Position numbers and translations under genes: made by a program. Shown here piece by piece: positions 42,588-52,265 of a stretch of 64,000 nt of DNA. The stretch is from assembly GCA_020629035.1 (NCBI GenBank), contig JAHDEC010000003.1, forward strand, positions 62,001-126,000, written 5' to 3'. The notes below the pieces were generated by a model that saw only the letters and a list, made by a program, of their open reading frames with translations, ran no database searches and was not told the origin of the DNA. The stretch comes from Saprospiraceae bacterium (GTDB lineage: Bacteria; Bacteroidota; Bacteroidia; Chitinophagales; Saprospiraceae). Position 1 is the stretch's first letter. Each line of letters starts with the position of its first letter.

Positions 42588-43250
42588 GGCTAATTTATCT
42601 AGCATATCTTCTAGTATTTCATCTTTAGATTTTCTGCGGTATTGCATGATCCATCGGGGATGCGGGAGCGCTATAACTTCTTTAAAAAATTGTTGCTCCT
42701 CATTAATCTTTTTAAAAAACTGGAAGTTTTTTCCTTTGCCCAAGGAGTAAGCAAACTCTCGGTTAAGTCCTAAGGCTATTTGTTTCCACATGCATTCTAT
42801 AATGAATGGTTTTACCTTTTGTTGGAGTTTTTTGTCATCATAATAATTGCAATTTATGCCCTTAGTAAGGAAGCCTAAGGGACAAAGTGAACTAATAAAA
42901 AATCGTTCATAGAATGCCTGAATACTCCCATATTTATTAATCCAATCATAGATGAAAATCGCAGAAAGTTCGTGTCGTTTGTGGAAAGTGTTCGGAATAT
43001 CACATTGTTCTTCTAAAATTTTTGGATCAGTAAAAGACACGCCTGTGACACCAGCTCCAAATCTACCTGGATTAATGCCAAAAATTCCAGTTCGCTGATT
43101 AGAAGAGTTGTAATATTTAGTGTAGAAACTTTCCATACATTGAATTGTTTCTGGGTTTGTAAATGGGTCAATCCATTCAAATGCTTTAGGAATATTAACT
43201 TTAGGCGGAAGTTTTTTGTAGAAACGAATTAGTTTTTCACCAAATGTCAT
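42576..43250 (-). CDS. SMUG2-like uracil-DNA glycosylase family protein
   Basis: A 224-residue protein from the ATG at 43248-43250. Signature motif 1 GIFGINPGRFGAGVTGVSFT and motif 2 ALPHPRWIMQYRRK match the UDG-superfamily arrangement of the SMUG2/DUF4918 group. It also has SSLCPLGFLTKGINCNYYDD. Family members excise uracil or related bases from DNA. The in-frame extension to 43394 covers the opposite-strand gene and is rejected. The start lies only 13 bp from the start of the divergent glycosyltransferase gene. Confidence 0.8.
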   Translation of the reverse strand: MTFGEKLIRFYKKLPPKVNIPKAFEWIDPFTNPETIQCMESFYTKYYNSSNQRTGIFGINPGRFGAGVTGVSFTDPKILEEQCDIPNTFHKRHELSAIFIYDWINKYGSIQAFYERFFISSLCPLGFLTKGINCNYYDDKKLQQKVKPFIIECMWKQIALGLNREFAYSLGKGKNFQFFKKINEEQQFFKEVIALPHPRWIMQYRRKSKDEILEDMLDKLALSQ

Positions 43251-43263
43251 AGTACTTATTTCA

Positions 43264-44709
43264 TTGATCAAGTTACCAGCTAAACAAAGTAGAAAAGTAA
43301 GCATAATTATATTGCTTGCAGCGGCTATTCTGCGTATTAAGTGGATGGTAGACCATCGTAATTTATTTTTGGATGAGGCCAATGTTGCGCTCAATATTAG
43401 TGAACGGTCTTGGTTTAGTCTCCTTGGAAATTTAGATTATGGTCAGCATTTTCCTCCTTTGCCCTTAGTGATTATTAAAGGAATAGTCAGTGTTTTCGGT
43501 AATAGCGAAACCAGTCTTCGTAGTCTTTCACTGATAGCTGGACTGCTATCCTTATGGCTTTTTTATGTGGCCATCCGAAAGGTGATTAGCCATCCTTGGT
43601 TTCCTCTTTTTATCATAGGTTTTTCAATGTTTATCATCCGCTATCAGACGGAATTGAAGCAGTATAGTTTGGACCTCTTTGTTTCCGTTTTATTTGTGTA
43701 CTTTTTGTTCCATTTTAAGACCAGTTCGAAAAAGGCTTATCTGTATTTAGGACTGGTTGGAATGTTAGCTATTTGGTCCAGTATGCCCGCGGTCTTTTTG
43801 CTTATAGGTGTAGCTGTTTATTGTCTTCCCATGCTGCGTCATCATATAAGTAGTTTGTTGCTTATTGGTTTTACTTGGTGTTTAGTATTTGGAGCTTTGT
43901 ATATGCTTAATTTGCGCTATAGTTTGGGCTCGGAGCATTTACAGGATTTTCATCAGGCTTATTTTTTTCAATGCCGTTTTTCTGGAGAAGGATTGCTTCA
44001 CAATTTTCGATTGTTTGAGCATTTTTTAGGTGCGTGGATAGGCAGTAAGACGGTGAGTGTGGTGAGTTCTTTATTGCTGGTTTTTTTGGGGTTTTTTCGC
44101 TTGTGGAAGCTAGACAAGTGGGCTTTTTATGCGGTACTTGCTGTGTTTGTCAGCACCTGCTTAGTTAGTGGATTTCAGTATTATTCTATGATTCCCCGGG
44201 TGTTATTTTTTTGGATACCATTGATACTTCTTCTGATGGGTTTTGGTTTTGACCAATGTTGGGATTTCTTAGCAAAGAGACTTAAAAGTAAGGTACTTGT
44301 TTACTCATTGCTTCTGTTATTTTTTGTATTGCCCAATGTTATTTATCGTTCGGCTATTCCTTCTTTCTGGAATAAATTTACGATCGAACAACCCAAGGAA
44401 TTAATGATTCAATGGCAAAAAGAGATTAAGGAAAATGATGTGATTTATTTGACTAAATATGGTCGTCCTGCTTTTGAATATTATTCCAAACACCATAAAA
44501 AACCAGTTGTATTTAAGCAAGAAACCATCAATACTGAAGACTATCAATCGGGTATTCGTGAGGCTATGATTCACCGTGAGTCAAAAAATTCAAGCATTTG
44601 GCTTTTCGATACGCATGTTTTTGTAGACGAAACAACATTGGCCAACAAACTAATAGGAGCTAGCAAGCTTTTACAAAGTCAACACAGTTTTGCAGCCAAG
44701 TATGACTAG
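43264..44709 (+). CDS. GT39-like membrane glycosyltransferase
   Basis: A 481-residue protein with about 10 transmembrane helices. The first periplasmic loop carries FLDEANVALNISERSW, the DE motif of GT-C/GT39 (ArnT, PMT-like) enzymes, followed by DYGQHFPPLPLVIIKG. It would transfer sugars from a polyprenyl donor on the periplasmic side. The start is a TTG at 43264; a start further in would remove the first helix. Acceptor unknown. Divergent from the SMUG2-like gene. Confidence 0.78.
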   Translation: MIKLPAKQSRKVSIIILLAAAILRIKWMVDHRNLFLDEANVALNISERSWFSLLGNLDYGQHFPPLPLVIIKGIVSVFGNSETSLRSLSLIAGLLSLWLFYVAIRKVISHPWFPLFIIGFSMFIIRYQTELKQYSLDLFVSVLFVYFLFHFKTSSKKAYLYLGLVGMLAIWSSMPAVFLLIGVAVYCLPMLRHHISSLLLIGFTWCLVFGALYMLNLRYSLGSEHLQDFHQAYFFQCRFSGEGLLHNFRLFEHFLGAWIGSKTVSVVSSLLLVFLGFFRLWKLDKWAFYAVLAVFVSTCLVSGFQYYSMIPRVLFFWIPLILLLMGFGFDQCWDFLAKRLKSKVLVYSLLLLFFVLPNVIYRSAIPSFWNKFTIEQPKELMIQWQKEIKENDVIYLTKYGRPAFEYYSKHHKKPVVFKQETINTEDYQSGIREAMIHRESKNSSIWLFDTHVFVDETTLANKLIGASKLLQSQHSFAAKYD

Positions 44710-44809
44710 GATTTCATCCAAATTGTGTACATTTAATAGCGTCAATATGCTGACTGCCTACGCTTTATGTTAAGCTGACATCAAAGCTTTAGTTCAAACC
44801 TGAGAGAAA

Positions 44810-47233
44810 ATGAGATTATTATTTATTAGTTTATCTATGTTTATTGCCAGCCTTGGCATTGGACAACAAGCACTACAAATAGAGCAAATTAACGCTCGTG
44901 TGGGTGAACATTTGCATTCAACAAATACAGTCTTTAACTGGAATAATGCCACTGATTTAATGGTGTTTAGTGGACTAGTCCAAGGAGATTCCATTGCAGC
45001 TATTGGCTACAAACCTGGACACCTAAATGACATTAGGGCTCAGATGCATGAAATCGATGTGAGGACTCCTGAGTGGATAGCCGCAAAGGAATTAGTACAA
45101 AATGCTATCATCCAACAGACTAATGAAAAGCTGGGCACAAACTATACAAAAGAAGATTTATTAGCGTTTCCAGATAATGCTGAATTGCCATATTTCTACA
45201 TGAAAGTTTTTGAGTTTGATGTAGTTAAGGGAGTACGTCAGATGGATCAAATACGATATTTCGAACCGGCTGGATATACTGGCTTGGAGGGTGAGACACG
45301 AAGCGCAGAGGGTTGTGCAGATTATAGTGATGTGATAGATGCAGCTGATTATACGAGCATTACGCCAGCTTCGATACAATCTTGGCATCATTTTGAGCAT
45401 GATGTGGATGATGCTTGGACAAAGTGTGATCAAGGAGAAGGCATTTGGGTTTCCTTAATGGATACTGGAGTATCTGATACTAATCCAAAATTTAATGCAG
45501 AATTTGACGAAGGAGATTCTGGAGGGCGAAGCATAGAAACAAATGGTTACTACCAAAATGATGGCTGGAATGATGAATGTGGTCATGGATCAGCCATGGG
45601 AGGACTTATAGCAGCCCCTAGGGGTTATGACGATACTCCGGCAGGAATTGCTTACAAAGCCAATCTAATTTCTAATCGGGTAACTAATGATGTAGTAATC
45701 AATGCTACCGACGAAATTAATGGTCTAGGAGATGCATTAGTGGATGCAGCAAATGATTCGAGAGTAGATATCATCAGTATTTCTCTTGGAGATGTCTTTT
45801 CTCATGGCCCAGTGGAAGATGGGATTATAGATGCCTATAACATGGATAAACTAATCTTTGCGGCGGCAGGAACATCTACCACTTTTCTAAATTGGTACGG
45901 AGTTATTTTTCCGGCAAATATGCCAGAAGCTGTGGCTGTTACAGGTGCAATCGAAGGGACTAATTTTGATGAGTGTGATGTATGTCATACTGGAAATGAG
46001 GTTCAATTTACTGTGTACATGGAACGAAGTGGATCTGGCAATAAGGCTTTAACCATCACGAATGATGATGTAAATAGTTACTACCGAGGTTATGTGGGTG
46101 GCTCATCGGCTGCTACGGCGAGTATGGCTGGTATTGCAGCTATGGCTTGGGGAAACAATCCTAGTCTAGATAAAGATCAAATTCTTAATCGATTAATACA
46201 AACTGCAAGTTTATATCCTAACAAAGATGATGATTTTGGTTGGGGTGCAGTCAATGCATGTGATGCAGTAGATTCTACTTTTGCATTACCGTGCTCTGCC
46301 TCCCTAAGCAATGATTTAACGATGGAAATAACGAGCATTACCTTTCCACCGGTAGATGATGGTTTTGGTAGTGAAGCTGAATGGGTGGTTATTATCGAAG
46401 GACAATCATATTATTTTAATGTTCCAGAAGGTGGAGCATCAGGCAATCCTGTGATTTATAATGATCCGACGATTTGTGATTCTGCACCAATAAGTATTGA
46501 TTTAGGAACCACCAATTGTGGCGATGCTTCGGTAGACATCGATGTTGAGACTCATGAAGATGATGGCACAGGTAGTGATTGTGATTATAGTTCGACCTGG
46601 GATGATGAGCAGACCATCTCCATAGAAACGGTAGATTTAGGTTTGAATTCCTTTACACAAACTACATCAAATGGAGATTTTGTGTTTGAATATGTGCTGT
46701 ATTGCTCACCTACTTTCATTGCTGGAATTTCAGATGACACACCTAAGTGTCCAGGAGATTTAGTGACATTTGTGGCCACTCCAGCTGCAGAAAGCAACTA
46801 TGAGTTTTTCGAAGATGTGAATTCAAATGGATTAGTTGATGCTGGAGAAACACTACAAAGTGGTCCTTCAGATACCTTCAGTTCGAATACTATAGCCAAT
46901 GGAGATATTATAGGTGTTGTGGTCAGTTCGACAACCGGTTGCTTGGACACCACGATGAATGTCATTAACATGGTTACTCCTAATTATGCTGGTGTGGATA
47001 TGCTGACAGGTACGGAGCTAGGAATCGCAGACTATGAGACCAATACAAAGATAGAGTCTGATCAGGTGATTGGTTCTTCGGCAATTGTTGATTACGATTC
47101 GGAGACGGTCATTGATTTGCAAGCTGGTTTTGAGGTGCAGCAAGGAGCTCAATTTGAAGCATTTATAGATGGTTGTAATGATGGTGCAGGTGGACAAAAT
47201 GCAAAGGAAGAAGAAGTTGAGCTGAATAAATAG
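44810..47233 (+). CDS. Secreted S8 subtilisin-like peptidase
   Basis: An 807-residue exported protein with signal peptide (about 1-19, ...IASLGIGQ). An N-terminal region (20-210) precedes the S8 domain with catalytic Asp218 (SLMDTGVSD), His259 (ECGHGSAMGGLIA) and Ser433 (YVGGSSAATASMAGIAAMA), and IISISLGD and PANMPEAVAVTGA in between. A C-terminal beta region ends in VDMLTGTELGIADYETNTKI, ESDQVIGSSAIVDYDS and VIDLQAGFEVQQGAQFEAFI, a repeat found at the ends of Saprospiraceae surface proteins (annotated elsewhere as 3-coathanger stack). A typical T9SS A-type sorting domain is absent. Substrate unknown. Confidence 0.9.
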   Translation: MRLLFISLSMFIASLGIGQQALQIEQINARVGEHLHSTNTVFNWNNATDLMVFSGLVQGDSIAAIGYKPGHLNDIRAQMHEIDVRTPEWIAAKELVQNAIIQQTNEKLGTNYTKEDLLAFPDNAELPYFYMKVFEFDVVKGVRQMDQIRYFEPAGYTGLEGETRSAEGCADYSDVIDAADYTSITPASIQSWHHFEHDVDDAWTKCDQGEGIWVSLMDTGVSDTNPKFNAEFDEGDSGGRSIETNGYYQNDGWNDECGHGSAMGGLIAAPRGYDDTPAGIAYKANLISNRVTNDVVINATDEINGLGDALVDAANDSRVDIISISLGDVFSHGPVEDGIIDAYNMDKLIFAAAGTSTTFLNWYGVIFPANMPEAVAVTGAIEGTNFDECDVCHTGNEVQFTVYMERSGSGNKALTITNDDVNSYYRGYVGGSSAATASMAGIAAMAWGNNPSLDKDQILNRLIQTASLYPNKDDDFGWGAVNACDAVDSTFALPCSASLSNDLTMEITSITFPPVDDGFGSEAEWVVIIEGQSYYFNVPEGGASGNPVIYNDPTICDSAPISIDLGTTNCGDASVDIDVETHEDDGTGSDCDYSSTWDDEQTISIETVDLGLNSFTQTTSNGDFVFEYVLYCSPTFIAGISDDTPKCPGDLVTFVATPAAESNYEFFEDVNSNGLVDAGETLQSGPSDTFSSNTIANGDIIGVVVSSTTGCLDTTMNVINMVTPNYAGVDMLTGTELGIADYETNTKIESDQVIGSSAIVDYDSETVIDLQAGFEVQQGAQFEAFIDGCNDGAGGQNAKEEEVELNK

Positions 47234-47252
47234 CCAAATAAAAATAGGTTAG

Positions 47253-47597
47253 GTGGCCATTATCGTACAGCATATCTTCTCCCAAGAAAGAGCCATTTTA
47301 TTAGGCACTGGTTATGGCACTTTTACAGGCATAATGCCGAGTCTTTGGTGGGGAAAAGTTTCTCCTCGTGTAGAAAGCGGCTCTCTTGGAGTTGTTTCTA
47401 TTTGTGATCGTGAAGGCAATATAAAATGGGTACGCTCAATAGATGTTAAGGTCATAGAGGTTGATGGGAAACCAGTGAATGAATATGCTATTTCTAAAAA
47501 CACTTTTTCTAATGAGCTAAAATCAAATTGTTCAGCGTGCAACATGCCCTTAAAATTAGGCATTTCAAAATGCTCGCATTGCCACTTTGAAAACTGA
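47253..47597 (+). CDS. Small protein with C-terminal zinc-ribbon motif
   Basis: A 114-residue frame starting at a GTG (47253), 19 bp after the subtilase gene. It has ILLGTGYGTFTGIMPSLWWG and GVVSICDREGNIKWV segments. The C-terminus carries CSACNMPLKLGISKCSHC, a CxxC...CxxC pair that probably binds zinc. No family recognised. The true start could be internal. The Cys pattern and codon use favour a real gene. Confidence 0.6.
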   Translation: MAIIVQHIFSQERAILLGTGYGTFTGIMPSLWWGKVSPRVESGSLGVVSICDREGNIKWVRSIDVKVIEVDGKPVNEYAISKNTFSNELKSNCSACNMPLKLGISKCSHCHFEN

Positions 47598-48183
47598 ACA
47601 ACGCCTTTAAATGAAGATTAATAAGCTTTTAATGATGAACCAGCAATCATCTTAACTTCTTAACCGGCCTTGAAAAGTACTCTGGGGTACCCACTTTTTG
47701 AAGACAGCGCAGTAGAAAGAAATACTGTTTGAGCTCAATCAATAATCAAGCAAAGAAATAGATCAAAACAATCCAAACCATCAAGATTTAAATTCAATGT
47801 CAAAGCGAGTTTATTTCTTTTAGCTGTCGAAAAATTAGTGGGTCAGTGGCGTTTCAAAGCCTAGATTTTTTGGTTACTTTTTTATCAATGAAAAAAGTAA
47901 CAGAATGGCTTTATCTGAATTTACTTGACTAGTAAGTTCTTAAAATCTTTCTACTTTTTAAGCACAACAAGTTTTTCCGGTTATTTACGACTATAATTCA
48001 AAAAATTTATCTCAAATTGTGTGTTTAGATCAATTTGTAAGACACATTTACTTGTTTATAAGCTCCGATGATGATTCCATCATGGCTACATTTCCTCACT
48101 AATAAATCCAATCTTGCTTAAGCTAAAATCTATTATAAAATACTAGTAATTTATGCTTGTAAAGCATTTTTTATTTTTGTTTT
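47598..48183. other. 586 bp non-coding region with a perfect 11 bp inverted repeat
   Basis: No gene is supported. GTTACTTTTTT (47873-47883) is an exact inverted copy of AAAAAAGTAAC (47891-47901) across a 7 nt loop. A short hairpin ATGCTT-GTA-AAGCAT with T6 (48153-48172) lies close to the stop of the next minus-strand gene. The rest is AT-rich without a clear signal. Confidence 0.5.
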
Positions 48184-49074
48184 CTAGGGTACAAATACCT
48201 GAATGCTTCCTATTCTATTTTTGCTTGAAGCTCTTAAGATATAGTTACCAGAAGGCAAATTGTGTGTAGAAATTTTTGTTGTACCACTTGATGGTAATAG
48301 TTCATTAGCCAAAAGACGACCATCGAGACTAAATAGAGATAAACTAAAGGATTCTGAAGTATTTGTTGATTTGATGCTTAAAAAATTATTACCCGAGTTT
48401 ACTTCCAATTCTAAATCAGCTAATTCTTCCAACCCACCCAATACTTCGGTTACTGGAAAAATAGCTAAACCTACTTCAGCATCATATGCGGTGACAAAAT
48501 CTGAAATACTGCCATCTTCATTTATGGTGAAACAACGACTTGCTGCTTCATCAAATTCACCTTGACCTGTAGCGCGTAAGGCTATTTTTGCATCAGAGCT
48601 ATAATCGTATTTTATTCCAAGCGTAAAAGCTACCCCTCCGATACCTGTAATGTTCCCTTCTGAGGAATCCGCATACAAATTGTAGGCAGCAACTCCATCA
48701 CTCGAAATAGGCATTGATACTGCTGCAACATCTGAAAAAGCAAACGCTTTCTCCCAATAATCGCTGTTTTCTGTTTCAGCAAATACAATAAAAGAATCTA
48801 ATTCAGTAAAGTTGCTCACTTCTAAGTCCATATGGATAGCCGTTAAAATCCCTATAGGTGAATGATTTGACCAAGTATCAAAATACATGTATTTGCCTTG
48901 GGAGGTATCCTCACCTTTACCAGTAATAGCACCAGTTTCTGATTCGTCCAGTATTACTTCAGAAATGGTTGCATTTTCGTAATGTACTTTTAGGGTGTCT
49001 TGTGCTGAGATGGCATTGGCAAACACCAAAAAGAATATTAGAGCTGTGTAGCAGGAATAGATGGTTGTTCTCAT
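48184..49074 (-). CDS. Secreted protein with T9SS type A sorting domain
   Basis: A 296-residue protein. Signal peptide about 1-24 (FFLVFANAISAQD). A single beta-rich domain of about 185 residues has YFDTWSNHSPIGILTAIHMD and GIGGVAFTLGIKYDYSSDAK. The last 75 residues form a T9SS sorting domain (FSLSLFSLDGRLLANELLPS, THNLPSGNYILRASSKN). The central domain is not recognised. Probably exported and surface-attached. Confidence 0.8.
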   Translation of the reverse strand: MRTTIYSCYTALIFFLVFANAISAQDTLKVHYENATISEVILDESETGAITGKGEDTSQGKYMYFDTWSNHSPIGILTAIHMDLEVSNFTELDSFIVFAETENSDYWEKAFAFSDVAAVSMPISSDGVAAYNLYADSSEGNITGIGGVAFTLGIKYDYSSDAKIALRATGQGEFDEAASRCFTINEDGSISDFVTAYDAEVGLAIFPVTEVLGGLEELADLELEVNSGNNFLSIKSTNTSESFSLSLFSLDGRLLANELLPSSGTTKISTHNLPSGNYILRASSKNRIGSIQVFVP

Positions 49075-49110
49075 ATTTTAATGTAAAATTTTAAGAGAAC
49101 AATTTCTCTT

Positions 49111-50643
49111 TTATTCGGGACAATCGAGAGAAACTGTCTGCAATGAGCCATCATTTCCCACGGTTATAATCCAACATCCACCATCGGGAGATCTTACAAT
49201 AAGCCCAGAATACACTTGGTTTATATAAATATCCCCTTGGACAACCGAAAGAGGTTCTACATAATTGTCATCATCACAAACATTTCCAATGCCATCATCA
49301 TCGATATCTTCTTGGAGTGGATTATAATCTTCTGGACAATTATCTATGGAGTTTTCAATACCATCTCCATCATTATCATCATTATCATTTATGCTTACTT
49401 CATGGGTGCCAATTTCACCTACGATACCCTCATAACCACCTGAAACATTAGTAATTTCGAAACTGGCAGATTCTAATGATTCCACCAGAATATCATCAAT
49501 AATTTGGAGTTCAAAACAAACATCTTCAGTAGAACCTGCTGGGAAAGTAAGACTTTGTGTCTCTGCAATATTTTCAAAATCTTCTCCATTAGTAGCCGTA
49601 TTTGTTCCTACTAATAAAGTGACTTCAGCATAGCTAGCTAAATCAGGGTGAGGTCCTTCAATGCTTAGACAAACGTTCAGTGAACCTGCTGCTTCACCTA
49701 GGGATGTGTTAGAACTTGAAAAACTAATATTCGATTCGAAGATGGTAATTTCAACAGAATGAGATTCCGATTGGAAGCCACAAACATCTTCTACTGAAAC
49801 ATCAAAATAATGAGTTTCACCACAAATGAAATTATATCCTTCTGGATCTGGAAAGATCATCAATGTTGTCGGAGATCCATCACATGGCGAGCTAGGAATA
49901 GTAACATAAAAATCATTAGCGATTAAATCATTTATATCATCCGAATTACCTTGACCATCACAAACAAATGTATGTGAACTGATAGAGGGCGGTTCGAGAA
50001 CTGGCTCTATCATATCTATTTCAAAAAAAGCATAAAATATTTCTGAGTTACCACAATTGTCAGTTATTGAAAACTCGACATCTATAAATGTTTCACAGAA
50101 AAAATCATCTTCCAATGGACATGCATAACAGTTATAGGCAATATCAATATCCTCCTCAGCTATGCAATTATCAGAAACCTCCAAATTTAAATTATCTTGA
50201 ATCCAATCATCAAAGATAACTTGTAAATCCGATCCATCACATGAAACAAATAGATCTGATGGGTAGCTAATAAATTGGGGTGCTTCCATGTCTTCAAGAT
50301 ATACTGAACCAGTTACCATATCTGAATCACCACATTCGTCAGTAGCAGTGAATTGCACTATAAATTCGCCCGAACAAAAATCACCCCATTCAAAAACTGG
50401 ATCAAGTGTGGAATCATAGTCATGAGTCCAACTTATATCGGAACCAGATGAGCACCCAGTTGATGCTCCATTTTGTAAAATATAATCATCTATCCAAGTT
50501 TGGACTTCTGATGTATTGTAACAATTAAGCATCAAATCATTGGGAAGAATATCAATGGTGATTTGCCCGTAAATATGCTTTACAGAAGCAGTTATAAATA
50601 TGGTTAGAATAAGGAAAGCTTTAAAGCTGGAGGTTTGATGCAT
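49111..50643 (-). CDS. Secreted protein with Calx-beta and thrombospondin type 3 repeats
   Basis: A 510-residue protein. Signal peptide about 1-26. Two or three HYR/Ig-like segments with paired Cys (FTATDECGDSDMVTGS, FSITDNCGNSEIFYAF) precede a Calx-beta-like domain at about 300-415 (AEVTLLVGTNTATNGEDFEN). A Ca-binding thrombospondin type 3 repeat follows (DNDGDGIENSIDNCPED, DIDDDGIGNVCDDD). The C-terminus (IYINQVYSGLIVRSPDGGCW) is not a T9SS type A domain but resembles a short end found in other Saprospiraceae surface proteins. Likely adhesive or structural. Confidence 0.78.
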   Translation of the reverse strand: MHQTSSFKAFLILTIFITASVKHIYGQITIDILPNDLMLNCYNTSEVQTWIDDYILQNGASTGCSSGSDISWTHDYDSTLDPVFEWGDFCSGEFIVQFTATDECGDSDMVTGSVYLEDMEAPQFISYPSDLFVSCDGSDLQVIFDDWIQDNLNLEVSDNCIAEEDIDIAYNCYACPLEDDFFCETFIDVEFSITDNCGNSEIFYAFFEIDMIEPVLEPPSISSHTFVCDGQGNSDDINDLIANDFYVTIPSSPCDGSPTTLMIFPDPEGYNFICGETHYFDVSVEDVCGFQSESHSVEITIFESNISFSSSNTSLGEAAGSLNVCLSIEGPHPDLASYAEVTLLVGTNTATNGEDFENIAETQSLTFPAGSTEDVCFELQIIDDILVESLESASFEITNVSGGYEGIVGEIGTHEVSINDNDDNDGDGIENSIDNCPEDYNPLQEDIDDDGIGNVCDDDNYVEPLSVVQGDIYINQVYSGLIVRSPDGGCWIITVGNDGSLQTVSLDCPE

Positions 50644-50788
50644 ACTAATGTTTTGTGTCTATGTCTATAATATAAAACTAAAATTGAGCTAAAATGCTGC
50701 CAAAAGCAATTAAAAAAGATAAAATTCATTACTAATAGTGGTTAAATCGAAGTTCAAGATTGAGCCTTTTCTTTTGTCATATCTAGCG

Positions 50789-50796
50789 TACCTTTG
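50789..50796 (+). promoter_or_regulatory. -7 element directly before mnmE
   Basis: TACCTTTG fits TAnnTTTG and ends 4 bp before the ATG at 50801. A transcript from here would be leaderless or nearly so. A TTG at 50760-50762 is 26 bp upstream, longer than the usual spacer. This also argues against the upstream ATG at 50738. Confidence 0.45.
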
Positions 50797-50800
50797 TAAA

Positions 50801-52192
50801 ATGCAAACCATACTTCAAGATACCATTGTCGCTATAGCTACTCCACAGGGAGAAGGAGCCATCGGGATAATCCGATTAAGCGGGCCGAATGCCATCAGTT
50901 TAGCAGATACTTATTTCTATGGTTCGAATTTGGTAAAGGCTGAGGGAAACACAGTGCATTATGGCAAATTAAAAAATGACGATGGAGTGATGCTAGACGA
51001 ATGTTTAGCGACTGTTTTTAAAGCACCCAAATCGTATACAAAGGAGGATGTGGTCGAGTTTGCATGCCATGGTTCTTCTTATATTTTAAAGTCGGTCATC
51101 AAGTTGTTTTTGTCGAATGGAGCTAGGTTGGCTGAGCCAGGTGAATTTACCATGCGAGCCTATTTGAATGGACAAATGGATTTAAGTCAGGCCGAGGCAG
51201 TGGCTGATTTGATCGCTTCGGATACTGCGAGTCAGCATGCTCTAGCTATCGATCAGATGCGCGGAGGTTTTTCTAAGATGATTGCGGCATTGAGAGAAAA
51301 ACTTATAGAGTTTGCTAGTCTGATCGAGCTTGAAAATGATTTTTCAGAGGAAGATGTCGAATTTGCTGATCGAGATTCGTTGAAGCAATTAGTACAAAAA
51401 ATACTGACCACGATTAGCGAGCTAAAGCAGTCGTTTGATTATGGCAATGCTATCAAGGAAGGTATTCCTGTAGCAATTATTGGAAAGCCCAATGTCGGTA
51501 AATCTACCTTATTAAATGCACTTTTAAATGAGGATAAAGCGATTATTAGTGCGATTCCTGGAACAACACGGGATGTCATAGAAGACACTATCCAGATGGA
51601 TGGTATGCTATTTAGATTTATAGATACAGCAGGTATACGAGAGACGAATGACGAAATAGAAAGCATGGGTATTGCTCGGTCAAAAGAGCAACTATCCAAA
51701 GCAAAATTAGTCATTTATGTTTGCGAAATCCAAGCAGATCACCAAGCAATTATCAATGACTATATAGCACTAGGAGTAACTAATAATCAACGAGGAGTTA
51801 TTGTGTTAAATAAGACGGATACTTTTCATGCTTGTCATAGTTATGATGTGGAAGAAGCAACTAGTACATTGCTAAATAGGATGCCAGTCATCGCTATGTC
51901 AGCTAAAGAAAAAACACACTTGGACCGATTGCAAAAAGAATTAGTCAAAGCTGTGGAATTACAAAATGCTGTTTCGCAAACCATAGTCAGTAACCTAAGG
52001 CATTATGAAGCATTAGATAAGGCAAGTCTATCCTTAGCAAAAGTTATAGAAGGCTTAGATGGAGGCATTTCTTCCGACTTTGTGGCAATGGATATTAGAC
52101 ATGCTTTGCAGTATTTGGGCGAGATTAGCGGGCAGATTTCTACGGATGATTTGCTTGATTCTATCTTTAGTAATTTTTGTATCGGAAAGTAA
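50801..52192 (+). CDS. mnmE: tRNA uridine-5-carboxymethylaminomethyl GTPase MnmE
   Basis: A 463-residue protein from the ATG at 50801 (MQTILQDTIVAIATPQGEGA). N-terminal folate-binding domain (FAPKSYTKEDVVEFACHGS-type loop, GEFTMRAYLNGQMDLSQAEA), a helical domain, and an inserted G domain with GKPNVGKSTLLNALL (G1), PGTTRDV (G2), DTAG (G3), NKTD (G4). The C-terminus ends in FCIGK, which binds the one-carbon unit. With MnmG it modifies wobble uridine in tRNA. The longer frame from 50738 is rejected because it covers the promoter. Confidence 0.95.
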   Translation: MQTILQDTIVAIATPQGEGAIGIIRLSGPNAISLADTYFYGSNLVKAEGNTVHYGKLKNDDGVMLDECLATVFKAPKSYTKEDVVEFACHGSSYILKSVIKLFLSNGARLAEPGEFTMRAYLNGQMDLSQAEAVADLIASDTASQHALAIDQMRGGFSKMIAALREKLIEFASLIELENDFSEEDVEFADRDSLKQLVQKILTTISELKQSFDYGNAIKEGIPVAIIGKPNVGKSTLLNALLNEDKAIISAIPGTTRDVIEDTIQMDGMLFRFIDTAGIRETNDEIESMGIARSKEQLSKAKLVIYVCEIQADHQAIINDYIALGVTNNQRGVIVLNKTDTFHACHSYDVEEATSTLLNRMPVIAMSAKEKTHLDRLQKELVKAVELQNAVSQTIVSNLRHYEALDKASLSLAKVIEGLDGGISSDFVAMDIRHALQYLGEISGQISTDDLLDSIFSNFCIGK

Positions 52193-52265
52193 AATTAACT
52201 TAAAAAGGAAATAGCTTTAAATTCAATTAATCTATTGAATGCTTTGAAATATTATAGAGCGCGTC

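Noticed and set aside
42576-43394. 49-residue N-terminal extension of the SMUG2-like protein
   Set aside because: It runs antisense through the start of the glycosyltransferase gene; the internal ATG at 43250 fits the family.
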